Assembly (NCBI RefSeq): GCF_017302985.1
Contig: NZ_JAFIMU010000004.1
Location: 635,001 to 699,000 of the forward strand
Source: Corallococcus macrosporus
GTDB lineage: Bacteria > Myxococcota > Myxococcia > Myxococcales > Myxococcaceae
Length of the DNA: 64,000 nucleotides
Direction of reading: 5' to 3'
The notes under the pieces were generated by a model that saw only the letters and a list, made by a program, of their open reading frames with translations, searched no databases and had not been told where the DNA came from. The position numbers and the translations under genes are program-made. Shown one piece after another: positions 13,248 through 21,807 of the stretch. The first letter of the stretch is position 1; the number at the start of each line of letters is the position of its first letter.

Positions 13248-13598
13248 GTGGCTGACAGTTTCCTGATTCTCGCGCAGGCCGGGGCCGGTTCCCCCCTGGG
13301 GACCTTCGGCTTCCTCGCCGTGCTGGTGGCCATCATGTACTTCGTGATGATCCGCCCCCAGCAGAAGCAGCTCAAGGAGCACCGCAACCTGCTCGCGGGG
13401 CTGAAGAAGGGCGATGACGTCGTGACGTCCGGCGGCATCCTCGGGCGCATCCACCAGGTGGACGACTCCACCGTGACGCTGGAAGTGGCCAGCGGGGTGC
13501 GCGTGCGCGTGCTCAAGACGGCTGTCAGTGCGAAGGGAACCGTTCCGGTGGCCGGCGCCCCGGCGGCGCTCCCCGCTGAGAAGAAGGAGGAGAAGTAA
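13248..13598 (+). CDS. yajC: Preprotein translocase subunit YajC
   Basis: A 116-residue YajC, the small membrane subunit of the SecDF-YajC complex. One transmembrane helix (about residues 15-37) is followed by the family motif MIRPQQKQ and a small beta domain with GDDVVTSGGILG. The GTG start at 13248 is preceded by GAGG and gives the standard N-terminus. Its TAA stop overlaps the ATG of secD by one base. Confidence 0.94.
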   Translation: MADSFLILAQAGAGSPLGTFGFLAVLVAIMYFVMIRPQQKQLKEHRNLLAGLKKGDDVVTSGGILGRIHQVDDSTVTLEVASGVRVRVLKTAVSAKGTVPVAGAPAALPAEKKEEK

Positions 13599-15370
13599 TG
13601 GACCGCGGCTGGTGGTGGAAGTTCGGAATGATTGTCGCGGTGACGCTGGGGACTCTCTGGTTCCTCGTCCCGACGTACTACTCGCTGGTCGTGCTGGACC
13701 GGAACGAGCGCAACAACATCGCCGTGCTGGAGCAGCGGCTGCCCGCGTGGGCGCCCCCCGCGAAGTACCGCCTCAACCTGGGGCTGGACCTGCAGGGCGG
13801 CATCCACATGGTGATGCGGGTGGACACCAAGACGGCCCTGCAGAAGCGCACCGAGCGCCGCGGGCAGCAGATCGCCACCTACGTCAACGACAAGAAGCTG
13901 GGCGAGGTGACGGCGGACACGGATCCGGAGCGGCTGCAGCTGACGCTGACCGCGAAGGACCCGGCCACCATGGACGCCATCCAGAAGGAGGTCCTGGCCA
14001 CCTTCACGGACTTCTCCCTGGAGTCGCGCAACGGCGGCACGCTGGTGCTCAAGCCGGACGAGGGCCAGGTGAACCGCTTCCGTGACGAGGCCGTGGACCA
14101 GGCCATGCTCGTCATCCGCCGCCGCATCGACAAGTGGGGCGTGGCGGAAGTGGACGTGCGCAAGCTGGGCACGGACTCCATCCAGATCTCGCTGCCCGGC
14201 CGCAGCAACCCGGAGCAGGCCAAGGAGCTGGTGGGCACCACCGCGCAGCTGGAGTTCCGGATGGTGGACGACACCAACCCGCAGGTGTTCGCGCAGATGT
14301 ACCAGCAGAACCCGCCCCCGGCGGAGAGCAAGATCACGCTGGTGGAGGACGAGGGCTTCCCGCAGCTGTCCTCGCCCAACCGCGAGGCGCTGCTGGCGTA
14401 CGCGAAGGACAAGACGCCGGAAGGCCGCGACGTCGTCACCGAGTGCGTGGCGAACCCGGTGAAGAAGAACGACTGCATCGCGTACCGCAGCTACCTGCTG
14501 GACAAGAACGTGCCGCTCACGGGCGAGAGCCTGTCCGGCGCGGACGCGTCCGTCAGCCAGATGAACGAGCCGGAGGTGAACATCGCGTTCGACCCGGCCG
14601 GCGCGCGTGAGTTCGAGAAGCTCACCGAGGCCGCCGTGGGCCGCCGCATGGCCATCGTGCTGGACGACAACGTGCACACCGCCCCGCGCATCAACGAGAA
14701 GATTGGCGGCGGCCGCGCGCGCATCACCATGGGCCGCGCCGGTGCGCGCAGCTTCGAGGAGTGGCTGGGCGAGGCGCAGACGCTGGCGCTGGTGCTCAAG
14801 GCCGGCGCGCTGCCCGCGCCGGTGACGGTGGGCGAAATCCGTCAGGTGGGCGCGACGCTGGGCGACGAGCTCATCAAGAAGGGCAGCCTGGCCGCGCTGG
14901 TGGGCCTGGCGCTCGTCGTCGTCTTCATGGCCATCTACTACCGCAAGTCCGGCCTCATCGCGGACGTGGCGCTCTTGCTCAACGGCCTGCTCATCCTGGC
15001 GGGCCTGGCGTTCTTCAACGCCACGCTGACCTTGCCGGGCATCGCGGGCTTCGTGCTCACGCTGGGCATCGCGGTGGACGCGAACGTGCTCATCAACGAG
15101 CGCATCCGCGAGGAGCTGTCCCACGGCAAGTCCGCGCGCGCGGCGGTGGACCAGGGCTACGACCGCGCCTTCTGGACCATCTTCGACGCGCACGTGACGA
15201 CGCTCATCGCGGGCTTCATCCTGTTCTTCACGGGAACGGGTCCGGTCCGCGGCTTCGCCACCACGCTCATCGTGGGCCTGCTGGCGTCGCTGTTCACGTC
15301 CATCGTCGTGACGCGCGTCATCACGACCTACTTCGTCCACGGCCGCAACGCGCAGTCGGTGTCCGTCTAA
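13598..15370 (+). CDS. secD: Protein translocase subunit SecD
   Basis: A 590-residue SecD, an inner-membrane, proton-driven factor that helps pull proteins out of SecYEG. An N-terminal helix precedes the motif GLDLQGGIHMVM, then a large periplasmic P1 region, and five C-terminal helices with the conserved segment GIAVDANVLINERIREE. Length and motifs are typical. It is coupled to yajC by a one-base overlap and followed by secF after 30 bases. Confidence 0.96.
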   Translation: MDRGWWWKFGMIVAVTLGTLWFLVPTYYSLVVLDRNERNNIAVLEQRLPAWAPPAKYRLNLGLDLQGGIHMVMRVDTKTALQKRTERRGQQIATYVNDKKLGEVTADTDPERLQLTLTAKDPATMDAIQKEVLATFTDFSLESRNGGTLVLKPDEGQVNRFRDEAVDQAMLVIRRRIDKWGVAEVDVRKLGTDSIQISLPGRSNPEQAKELVGTTAQLEFRMVDDTNPQVFAQMYQQNPPPAESKITLVEDEGFPQLSSPNREALLAYAKDKTPEGRDVVTECVANPVKKNDCIAYRSYLLDKNVPLTGESLSGADASVSQMNEPEVNIAFDPAGAREFEKLTEAAVGRRMAIVLDDNVHTAPRINEKIGGGRARITMGRAGARSFEEWLGEAQTLALVLKAGALPAPVTVGEIRQVGATLGDELIKKGSLAALVGLALVVVFMAIYYRKSGLIADVALLLNGLLILAGLAFFNATLTLPGIAGFVLTLGIAVDANVLINERIREELSHGKSARAAVDQGYDRAFWTIFDAHVTTLIAGFILFFTGTGPVRGFATTLIVGLLASLFTSIVVTRVITTYFVHGRNAQSVSV

Positions 15371-15400
15371 CCGGCCCCCAGCGCCCTCGGGAAATCCGCC

Positions 15401-16564
15401 ATGCAGATTCTCAAGCACAAGACGAACATCGACTTCATCAGCAAGCGCAAGCCGGCGCTCTTCATCTCCACGCTCATCAACCTGGCCATCATCGTCGGCA
15501 TCGCCGCAGTGGGGTTCAACTTCGGCGTGGACTTCGCCGGCGGCACGGTGGTGGAGCTGAAGTACAACACGCCCACCACCGCGGAGCAGGTCCGTGAGAA
15601 GGCCCAGGCGGGCGGTCTGCACGACGTCAGCGTCCAGGGCGTGGGCGCGGCCGAGGAGAACTCCTTCCTCCTGCGCATGGGCGGCGTCACGCAGCTCACG
15701 GAGGAGAACGCCGAGCGCGCGAAGACGGCCATCCAGGGCCTGGGCGAGACGCGCAACGTCTACGCCGACATGGCGAACGGCATCGTGAACTTCCGCTCCA
15801 CGCAGCCCATGTCCCCGGAGGCGGTGAAGAAGGCCGTCGAGGGCGCGGGCATCGGCGTGCAGGAGGTTCGTGACCTGGGCGCGAACCAGGGGGGCACCGG
15901 CTACGACTACCAGGTCGTCGCGAGCGGCATGGCGGACAAGGTGTTCGCCGCGCTGGGCGCGGGCCTGGACAAGCCCAACTTCGAGCAGCGCCGCGTGGAC
16001 TACGTGGGCCCGCAGGTGGGCAAGCAGCTGCGCAACCGCGGCATCATGGCGCTGCTGTATTCCATGGTCGCCATCCTCATCTACGTGGCGTTCCGCTTCG
16101 ACTTCAAGTTCGGCCCCGGCGCGCTGCTCGCCATGGTGCACGACGTCATCATGGTGGCGGGCTACTACCTGGTGAGCCGGCGCGAGTTCAACCTCACGTC
16201 CATCGCCGCGCTGCTCACCATCGTGGGCTACTCGGTGAACGACACCATCGTCATCTACGACCGCATCCGTGAGGACATGGTGAAGTACAAGGGCAAGGCG
16301 CTGCCGGAGATCATCAACATCGCCGTCAACGACACGCTGGGCCGCACCATCCTCACCTCCGGCGTGACGGCGCTGTCGCTCATCGGTCTGCTCATCTTCG
16401 GCGTGGGCGAGATCTTCGACTTCGCCATGGCGATGCTGGTGGGCATCCTCGTGGGCACGTACTCGTCCGTGTACATCGCCAGCCCGCTGGTCATCTGGCT
16501 GGACGAGCGCGCGCACGCCCGCGAGGGGCACTCCGGCGCCAAGCAGGAGCCGAAGACGGCCTGA
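15401..16564 (+). CDS. secF: Protein translocase subunit SecF
   Basis: A 387-residue SecF, the partner of SecD. It has an N-terminal helix, the motif DFAGGTVVELKY, and a C-terminal set of helices with GYSVNDTIVIYDRIRED. The C-terminus is short and charged. A strong hairpin follows within 26 bases, marking the end of the queA-tgt-yajC-secDF run. Confidence 0.96.
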   Translation: MQILKHKTNIDFISKRKPALFISTLINLAIIVGIAAVGFNFGVDFAGGTVVELKYNTPTTAEQVREKAQAGGLHDVSVQGVGAAEENSFLLRMGGVTQLTEENAERAKTAIQGLGETRNVYADMANGIVNFRSTQPMSPEAVKKAVEGAGIGVQEVRDLGANQGGTGYDYQVVASGMADKVFAALGAGLDKPNFEQRRVDYVGPQVGKQLRNRGIMALLYSMVAILIYVAFRFDFKFGPGALLAMVHDVIMVAGYYLVSRREFNLTSIAALLTIVGYSVNDTIVIYDRIREDMVKYKGKALPEIINIAVNDTLGRTILTSGVTALSLIGLLIFGVGEIFDFAMAMLVGILVGTYSSVYIASPLVIWLDERAHAREGHSGAKQEPKTA

Positions 16565-16589
16565 GCTGTTTGAGGCCTTGAAGCAACGA

Positions 16590-16621
16590 GGGCCCTCCTC
16601 CCCGCGCGGGAGCGAGGGCCC
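16590..16621. terminator. Bidirectional terminator between secF and the barrel gene
   Basis: GGGCCCTC (16590-16597) pairs with GAGGGCCC (16614-16621), and an inner TCCC/GGGA extends the stem. The hairpin sits between the secF stop and the stop of the convergent gene, so it can serve both strands. The right side runs into TTCGCTTTCT. Confidence 0.75.
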
Positions 16622-16629
16622 TTCGCTTT

Positions 16630-17214
16630 CTAGAAGCGCGCGCCCAGCGTGAGCGACGCGTCCATGAGGCCGCCGCCCGCGTCGTCCGTGCTGGTGGCGT
16701 CCGCGAAGTCCTGATCGATGAGGACGCGGTACGTGCCGCGCACGCCCGCCGTGAGGCCGCCGGTGTTGAACTCCAGGCCCACCGCGAGTGGCACCTCCTC
16801 CATCAGGTCGGAGTCGTAGAGCCCCGCGCCCGCGCCGCGCACGTCCACGTAGGACAGGCCCAGGCCCACGCCCGCGAAGGGGCGCACAGCGGTGAGGAAG
16901 GGCGGCGACACCTTCACCAGCGCGCTGCCGCCGTTGCGCACCAGCGAGGGCGCGTCGAAGAGGCGCGTGTCGGCGACCTTGTTCTGCGAGCCCTCGTAGC
17001 CGACCTCGAAGCCGAGGAAGGTGGTGGGCTGGAGGTTGAGCGTGAGGCCCCACAGCGGGCCGGTGCTCGACAGGTCGCCCAGGTCGCCCGTGTAGTCGCC
17101 AATGCCGCCGCGCAGGAACACGTTCACGTCCCCCTGCTTCTTCTGCGCGAGCGCGGGTCCCGCGCCCAACACGACGGCCATCAGGACGCCGCCCTGGAGA
17201 AACCTGCGAAACAT
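16630..17214 (-). CDS. Outer-membrane beta-barrel protein
   Basis: A 194-residue protein with a signal peptide (MFRRFLQGGVLMAV..., cleavage after ALA). The mature part alternates polar and hydrophobic residues, with repeated Gly/aromatic turns and a C-terminal strand ending in Phe (LTLGARF), as expected of an OmpA-type or OmpW-like eight-stranded barrel. ATG at 17214 is preceded by GGGAGG at five bases and is clearly better than a GTG six codons upstream. No specific function is visible. Confidence 0.8.
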   Translation of the reverse strand: MFRRFLQGGVLMAVVLGAGPALAQKKQGDVNVFLRGGIGDYTGDLGDLSSTGPLWGLTLNLQPTTFLGFEVGYEGSQNKVADTRLFDAPSLVRNGGSALVKVSPPFLTAVRPFAGVGLGLSYVDVRGAGAGLYDSDLMEEVPLAVGLEFNTGGLTAGVRGTYRVLIDQDFADATSTDDAGGGLMDASLTLGARF

Positions 17215-17384
17215 GCGGACCTCCCTGTCCACGGGTGTGCATTCAAGCTGGGCACCGCGTACCCGCCGTGCAGGTCCACAGCAGGAAGGCAGGCGAGCGC
17301 ACGGCTGAACACGTGTGCAGGAGGGAGGTGTGAGTGGACGGGTTGGACTGCCTTGGTCGGACGTCTGAGGTACTGTCCTCCTCC

Positions 17385-19100
17385 ATGCGGTGGTTGCTTC
17401 CAGATGTCGTCGAGCAGGAGGTCGGTTCGCTTGCGGGTGAGCTGTCGCTGCACCCGTTGGCGGCGAGGGTGTTGCTGCACCGGGGCTACCGCACGCCAGA
17501 GGCGGCGTCGGCCTTCCTGTCGGACCGGCTGGCGGACCTGCCGGACCCGTTCCGGATGAAGGGCATGGGCCCCGCGGTGGAGCGCGTGCTGCGCGCGGTG
17601 CGGCTCAAGGAGAAGGTCACGCTCTACGGGGACTACGACGTGGACGGCGTGTCCTCCACGTCGCTCATGTACCTGTTCCTCAAGGAGCTGGGCGCCACCC
17701 CCGCCACGTACATCCCGCACCGGCTGGACGAGGGCTACGGCCTCAACCTGGGCGCGGTGGAGCGCATCGCGCAGGACGGCACGCGCCTGCTGGTGACGCT
17801 GGACTGCGGCATCACCTCCGTGGCGGAGATTGCCCGCGCGAAGGAGATGGGCCTGGACGTCGTGGTGGTGGACCACCACACGGTGCCGCCCACGCTGCCG
17901 CCCGCCACCGCGGTGCTCAACCCGCACCAGCCCGGCTGCGAGTACCCCACGAAGGTGCTGTGCGCCGCGGGCGTGGCCTTCAACCTGTGCATGGGCCTGC
18001 GCAAGCGGCTTCGCGACGACGGCTTCTTCGCCACGCGCAAGGAACCCAACCTCAAGGCGCTGATGGACCTGGTGGCGCTGGCCACCGTGGCGGATGTGGT
18101 GCCGCTCACCGGCGCCAACCGCATCCTGGTGGCGCACGGCCTCCAGGAGCTGTCCCAGGGCCGCCGCCCCGGCATCCGCGCGCTGAAGGAGGTGGCCGGC
18201 ATGGAGCCGGACGCGTCCGTCACCGCGGGGCAGGTGGGCTTCCGCCTGGGGCCTCGCATCAACGCCGCGGGCCGCCTGCATGACGCGTCGCTGGGCCTCC
18301 AGCTCCTGTGCGCGGATTCCGTGGAGACGGCGCGCTCGCTGGCGCAGGTGCTGGACCGCGCGAACGCGGAGCGGCAGGGCATCGAGAGCAGCATCCTCAC
18401 GCAGGCGCTGGCGCAGGCGGAGGAGCACAAGGATTCGCGCGGGCTGGTGCTCTTCGACGAGGGCTGGCACCCGGGCGTCATCGGCATCGTGGCGTCGCGC
18501 GTGGTGGAGCGCTACCACCGGCCCACGGTGATGGTGGGCGTGAAGGACGGGGTGGGGAAGGGCTCGGCGCGCAGCATCGAGGCGTTCCACCTGTACGACG
18601 CGCTCACCGGCTGCTCGGACCTGCTCATGCGCTACGGCGGGCACAAGCACGCCGCGGGCCTCACCATCGACGCGAAGCAGCTGCCCGCCTTCCGCGAGGC
18701 CTTCGCGAAGATTGCCCTCCAGCGCCTGACGCCCGAGGACATGATTCCGCGCTGCCGCGTGGACGCGGTGGTGAACCCGCGCGACCTGGACGCGACGGCG
18801 GTGGAGTCCCTGCAGAAGCTGGGGCCCTTCGGTCAGGGCAACCCGGAGCCGGTGCTGGTGCTGCGCGGCCAGCAGGCCCGGCCGCGCGTGCTGCCCGCGA
18901 AGTCCGGGGCGCCTGGCGCGGGGCACCTGAAGCTGGCGCTCGTGGACGCGCCGGAGCTGGACGCCATCGGCTTTGGCATGGCGGACCGCGTGTCGCTGGT
19001 GGAGGGGCCGGTGGACCTGGCCTTCCAGGCCGGCTTCGACACCTTCCGCGGCCAGCGCAAGCTGTCCCTGCGCCTCAAGGACGTGCGTCAGGCCGCCTGA
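17385..19100 (+). CDS. recJ: Single-stranded-DNA-specific exonuclease RecJ
   Basis: A 571-residue RecJ, a 5'-3' single-strand exonuclease of recombination and mismatch repair. DHH-family motifs are present: YGDYDVDGVSS (motif I), LDCGITS, VVDHHTV (the DHH motif), and the DHHA1 signature RYGGHKHAAGLTI. The C-terminal OB-type domain ends in the region around LGPFGQGNPEP. The ATG at 17385 begins the homologous protein. Length is typical. Confidence 0.95.
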   Translation: MRWLLPDVVEQEVGSLAGELSLHPLAARVLLHRGYRTPEAASAFLSDRLADLPDPFRMKGMGPAVERVLRAVRLKEKVTLYGDYDVDGVSSTSLMYLFLKELGATPATYIPHRLDEGYGLNLGAVERIAQDGTRLLVTLDCGITSVAEIARAKEMGLDVVVVDHHTVPPTLPPATAVLNPHQPGCEYPTKVLCAAGVAFNLCMGLRKRLRDDGFFATRKEPNLKALMDLVALATVADVVPLTGANRILVAHGLQELSQGRRPGIRALKEVAGMEPDASVTAGQVGFRLGPRINAAGRLHDASLGLQLLCADSVETARSLAQVLDRANAERQGIESSILTQALAQAEEHKDSRGLVLFDEGWHPGVIGIVASRVVERYHRPTVMVGVKDGVGKGSARSIEAFHLYDALTGCSDLLMRYGGHKHAAGLTIDAKQLPAFREAFAKIALQRLTPEDMIPRCRVDAVVNPRDLDATAVESLQKLGPFGQGNPEPVLVLRGQQARPRVLPAKSGAPGAGHLKLALVDAPELDAIGFGMADRVSLVEGPVDLAFQAGFDTFRGQRKLSLRLKDVRQAA

Positions 19101-19116
19101 CGCGCGCCGTGCTTCG

Positions 19117-19356
19117 CTACGCGAGCCCCCAGCGCACCCGGCCCGGCGACATCAGCGCGCCGGCCCGCGCCAGCTCGTTGAGGCGGAAGCGCTCCGCCTG
19201 ACGCTCGAAGGCGGTGCGGCAGCCCTCCGAGCAGAAGAAGTACCGGCGCTTCTTGTACTCCGACGAGGGATGGCCCTCCGGGGCCTCCAGGTGCCTGCCG
19301 CACACCGGATCCCAGTGCCGCGTGTTGCCCTGCCCGTGTTCCTGTTCACCGTTCAT
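19117..19356 (-). CDS. YHS-domain small protein
   Basis: A 79-residue protein with a YHS metal-binding domain: DPVCG near the start, then Tyr/Phe residues and YFFCSEGC before a helical segment. YHS domains occur in copper and other metal-handling proteins and are expected to bind metal through the paired Cys residues. The ATG at 19356 has GGAGG upstream. It is convergent with recJ. Confidence 0.8.
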   Translation of the reverse strand: MNGEQEHGQGNTRHWDPVCGRHLEAPEGHPSSEYKKRRYFFCSEGCRTAFERQAERFRLNELARAGALMSPGRVRWGLA

Positions 19357-19554
19357 CTTCAGCCTCCAGCCCGACGCCCGGACTCCCCCACCCGCTGAGA
19401 ATGTAAGCAGGGGGCATGCCAGCGGTCCATCTCCTTGGAAGGCCAAGCAGCTCGGCCCTGCGGGGAGGGCGAAAGGGGGAAAAAGTTCAGCCCCCGCCGC
19501 CGCTTCCCGGGTGGGAAGGGCGCGGGGGCCGAAGGGACGTCCGGAGCCTGGGCG

Positions 19555-20346
19555 CTAGAAGCCGACGCCCGCGCTGCCACCGATGAAGATGTCGTTGGCG
19601 TAGCCGCGCCGCAGGCCCATGGCCTCCAGGCGGAAGGTGAGGTGCAGCGTGCGCGACAGGGCGGGCCGTCCGCGGATGCCCAGGCCGTACTGCACCACGG
19701 GCTTGAGGCCGTTCACCTTCGTCTCGTCGTCGCCCACGGTGATGCCGGTGTTCTGGTAGGCGAGTCCGCCACCGGCCTGGAGGAACAGACCGAAGGGCGA
19801 GTCGCCGAAGCGGAACAGCCAGGCGGGCGCGAGCGTGAAGTAGTGAAGCCGCGTGTCCCCCTTGATGAATTCCGTGCCGTCACTGAGGCTGCCGTAGAGC
19901 CAGCGCAGGTCCGCGAAGAGGGCCTCGCGCAGGGTGTCGTTCTCCGTGAAGAAGTTGCGGCCGAACTCCCAGGTGGCGCGCACGCCCAGGCCGGGCTTGT
20001 TGTCGGAGAAGTCACCGCGGGCGCTGTCCACCATCAGCACGCCGCCGACGAGCTCCACCGCGACACCCAGGGTGGGGTCGTCCAGGCGGGACATGGCGCG
20101 GAAGCCGTCGTCGGTCTCGCGCTCGGCGGCCTCGCGGAACTCGTCCGTTTCGTCCACCAGCTTGCGGCGGCGCTCATAGGCGTCGTCGTCCTCCTTCTGG
20201 GCCTTCTCCTGGGCGCGCTCGGCCTCCTGGTCCGGGTAGGCGTAGGGGTCGTCGTCATCCGCGCTCTGGGCGAACGCGGCGGGGGTGAAGAGCAGGCTGC
20301 CGGCGAGGCAGGCCTTGAGCCAGGTGTTCAAGGGAGCGGGCCTCAC
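19555..20346 (-). CDS. Outer-membrane beta-barrel protein with acidic N-terminal coil
   Basis: A 263-residue secreted protein. A signal peptide (to about AFA) is followed by a highly charged Asp/Glu/Lys/Arg helix (about residues 28-85) and then a barrel-like domain with regular aromatic beta strands, ending in VGF. The GTG start overlaps the upstream gene's TGA (GTGA, four bases), so it is translationally coupled to the metallopeptidase-like lipoprotein. The pair may act together at the outer membrane. No family name can be assigned. Confidence 0.75.
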   Translation of the reverse strand: MRPAPLNTWLKACLAGSLLFTPAAFAQSADDDDPYAYPDQEAERAQEKAQKEDDDAYERRRKLVDETDEFREAAERETDDGFRAMSRLDDPTLGVAVELVGGVLMVDSARGDFSDNKPGLGVRATWEFGRNFFTENDTLREALFADLRWLYGSLSDGTEFIKGDTRLHYFTLAPAWLFRFGDSPFGLFLQAGGGLAYQNTGITVGDDETKVNGLKPVVQYGLGIRGRPALSRTLHLTFRLEAMGLRRGYANDIFIGGSAGVGF

Positions 20347-21638
20347 TGGAAGATGCTCGGGCAGGTGGTGCCGCCGGCCGCGCTGGCCGGGCAGAGGTTG
20401 TCGCCGATGAGGTCCGCGCGGGGAATCTGCAGGTGGTCCATGAACTCGTTGCAGACGGCCTTGCGCAGCTCCAGGTCGGTGATGTGCGAGATGATGGCCC
20501 GGGCGGGGACGGCGAGCGTGAACAGCGATTGGTCACCCAGCACCTGCTGCGTGTACTGGTAGATGCCCGGGGTGGAGGGGTTCGTGTCGTAGTACGCGGA
20601 GACGATGTCGCGCTGCAGCTGGGCCTCCTGGCCCGTGGAGCGGCCCGCCTGGTAGAGCGCGGACGCGAGCAGCGTGCCCACCTGGTACTCGGCGCCGTCG
20701 GAGGAGAAGGTGCCCAGGTCCTGCTGATACACGCGGGTGTAGAGCAGCGCGCTCATGCAGCGGTTGCCGTTGGACAGGTCGCGCGCGTCGGTGACGCCGG
20801 TGAAGGGGCCGCCGTCGAAGGAGGGCGCGAGGAAGCGCGGATCACACCCGCTGGGGCTGCGGCAGCTGGCGCCGTAGGCGTGGTAGTCCGCCAGGCCCTC
20901 GTCGAAGGCCTTGAGCACGTTGGCGCCCGGGCTGGGAGACTCCGCGGCCCAGAGGGACAGCGCCACGGGCAGGTTCTGCGTGGCGTACGCCAGCCGGTTG
21001 AACACGAGGTGCGAGTACTCGTGCGCCATCACCGCCGAGTTGAGGGGCAGCGGCGCGCGCTGGATCTGATCGAACGGCAGCACCAGGAACGCCTGGAGCA
21101 CCGGGTAGAAGATGGCGTTGTCCTCCGCCGGCTCCTTGCTCACCTGCGTCTGGATGAACTCCGGGAAGTAGTAGAGCGTCGGCGTGGGGTCGAAGGACGC
21201 GACCTTCACGTTGGCCACGGTGCGGAAGTACTCGTTGGCGCGCTCGAGGTTGTAATACGAGGTCACCATGTTCCAGGAGTGGAAGTCCGCGGGCCAGAGG
21301 ACGTCCTCGCCCGTCTTCTCATCCTTCTGGGTGATGTAGCTGGCCTTCACGTCGTGGCCGGACTTCTTGAGCAGCACGTCCGCGACCGTGTCCTCCGTGG
21401 CGTTCTGGAGCGCGGGGTCGTTCGGGTCGATGACGATGCGCGCACCGCCCTGGAGGTCGCCGACGGTGCCCTTGAGGCCGACGATGTCCTCGATGGTGGT
21501 GAGTTCGACCTGCGTGGGGACGTACTGGCCATTGCTGGAGCGGGACAGGACGGAGACCTTCACGGGGGCCTCGCTGTCCGGCGCGCAGCCCGTGGCCAGG
21601 GTCAGCCCGACGGCGGCGGTGATGACTGTTCGGAGCAT
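20343..21638 (-). CDS. Lipoprotein with HExxH metallopeptidase-like motif
   Basis: A 431-residue lipoprotein. The signal sequence MLRTVITAAVGLTLATGC ends in a lipobox. A zinc-protease signature is visible in the middle: MAHEYSHLVF (HExxH), followed about 45 residues later by FDEGLADYHAYG, which supplies the third ligand Glu in gluzincin (thermolysin-like) peptidases. Cysteine pairs follow. The protein may be an outer-membrane-facing peptidase. The ATG at 21638 is chosen because it gives the lipoprotein signal. It is coupled to the downstream barrel gene and divergent from aspS. Confidence 0.75.
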   Translation of the reverse strand: MLRTVITAAVGLTLATGCAPDSEAPVKVSVLSRSSNGQYVPTQVELTTIEDIVGLKGTVGDLQGGARIVIDPNDPALQNATEDTVADVLLKKSGHDVKASYITQKDEKTGEDVLWPADFHSWNMVTSYYNLERANEYFRTVANVKVASFDPTPTLYYFPEFIQTQVSKEPAEDNAIFYPVLQAFLVLPFDQIQRAPLPLNSAVMAHEYSHLVFNRLAYATQNLPVALSLWAAESPSPGANVLKAFDEGLADYHAYGASCRSPSGCDPRFLAPSFDGGPFTGVTDARDLSNGNRCMSALLYTRVYQQDLGTFSSDGAEYQVGTLLASALYQAGRSTGQEAQLQRDIVSAYYDTNPSTPGIYQYTQQVLGDQSLFTLAVPARAIISHITDLELRKAVCNEFMDHLQIPRADLIGDNLCPASAAGGTTCPSIFQ

Positions 21639-21807
21639 GACGCCCGTTTTACTCCGGACCGCCGGGAACGTGTATTCCCCTCTGAACGGGGCCGGGCTGG
21701 CGAGCAAACGCGGGGGCGTGCGGGCGGCTTGGATTCCTTGACGCGCCGTTTCCACGATCCGCTATGGTGCCCGGCCTTCCTTCCCGAACCAAACGCAGGC
21801 GGTCTCC

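Noticed and set aside
13229-17242. A 1337-codon minus-strand open frame
   Set aside because: It is antisense to yajC, secD and secF and crosses the barrel gene in a wrong frame. Its composition is typical of an antisense shadow.
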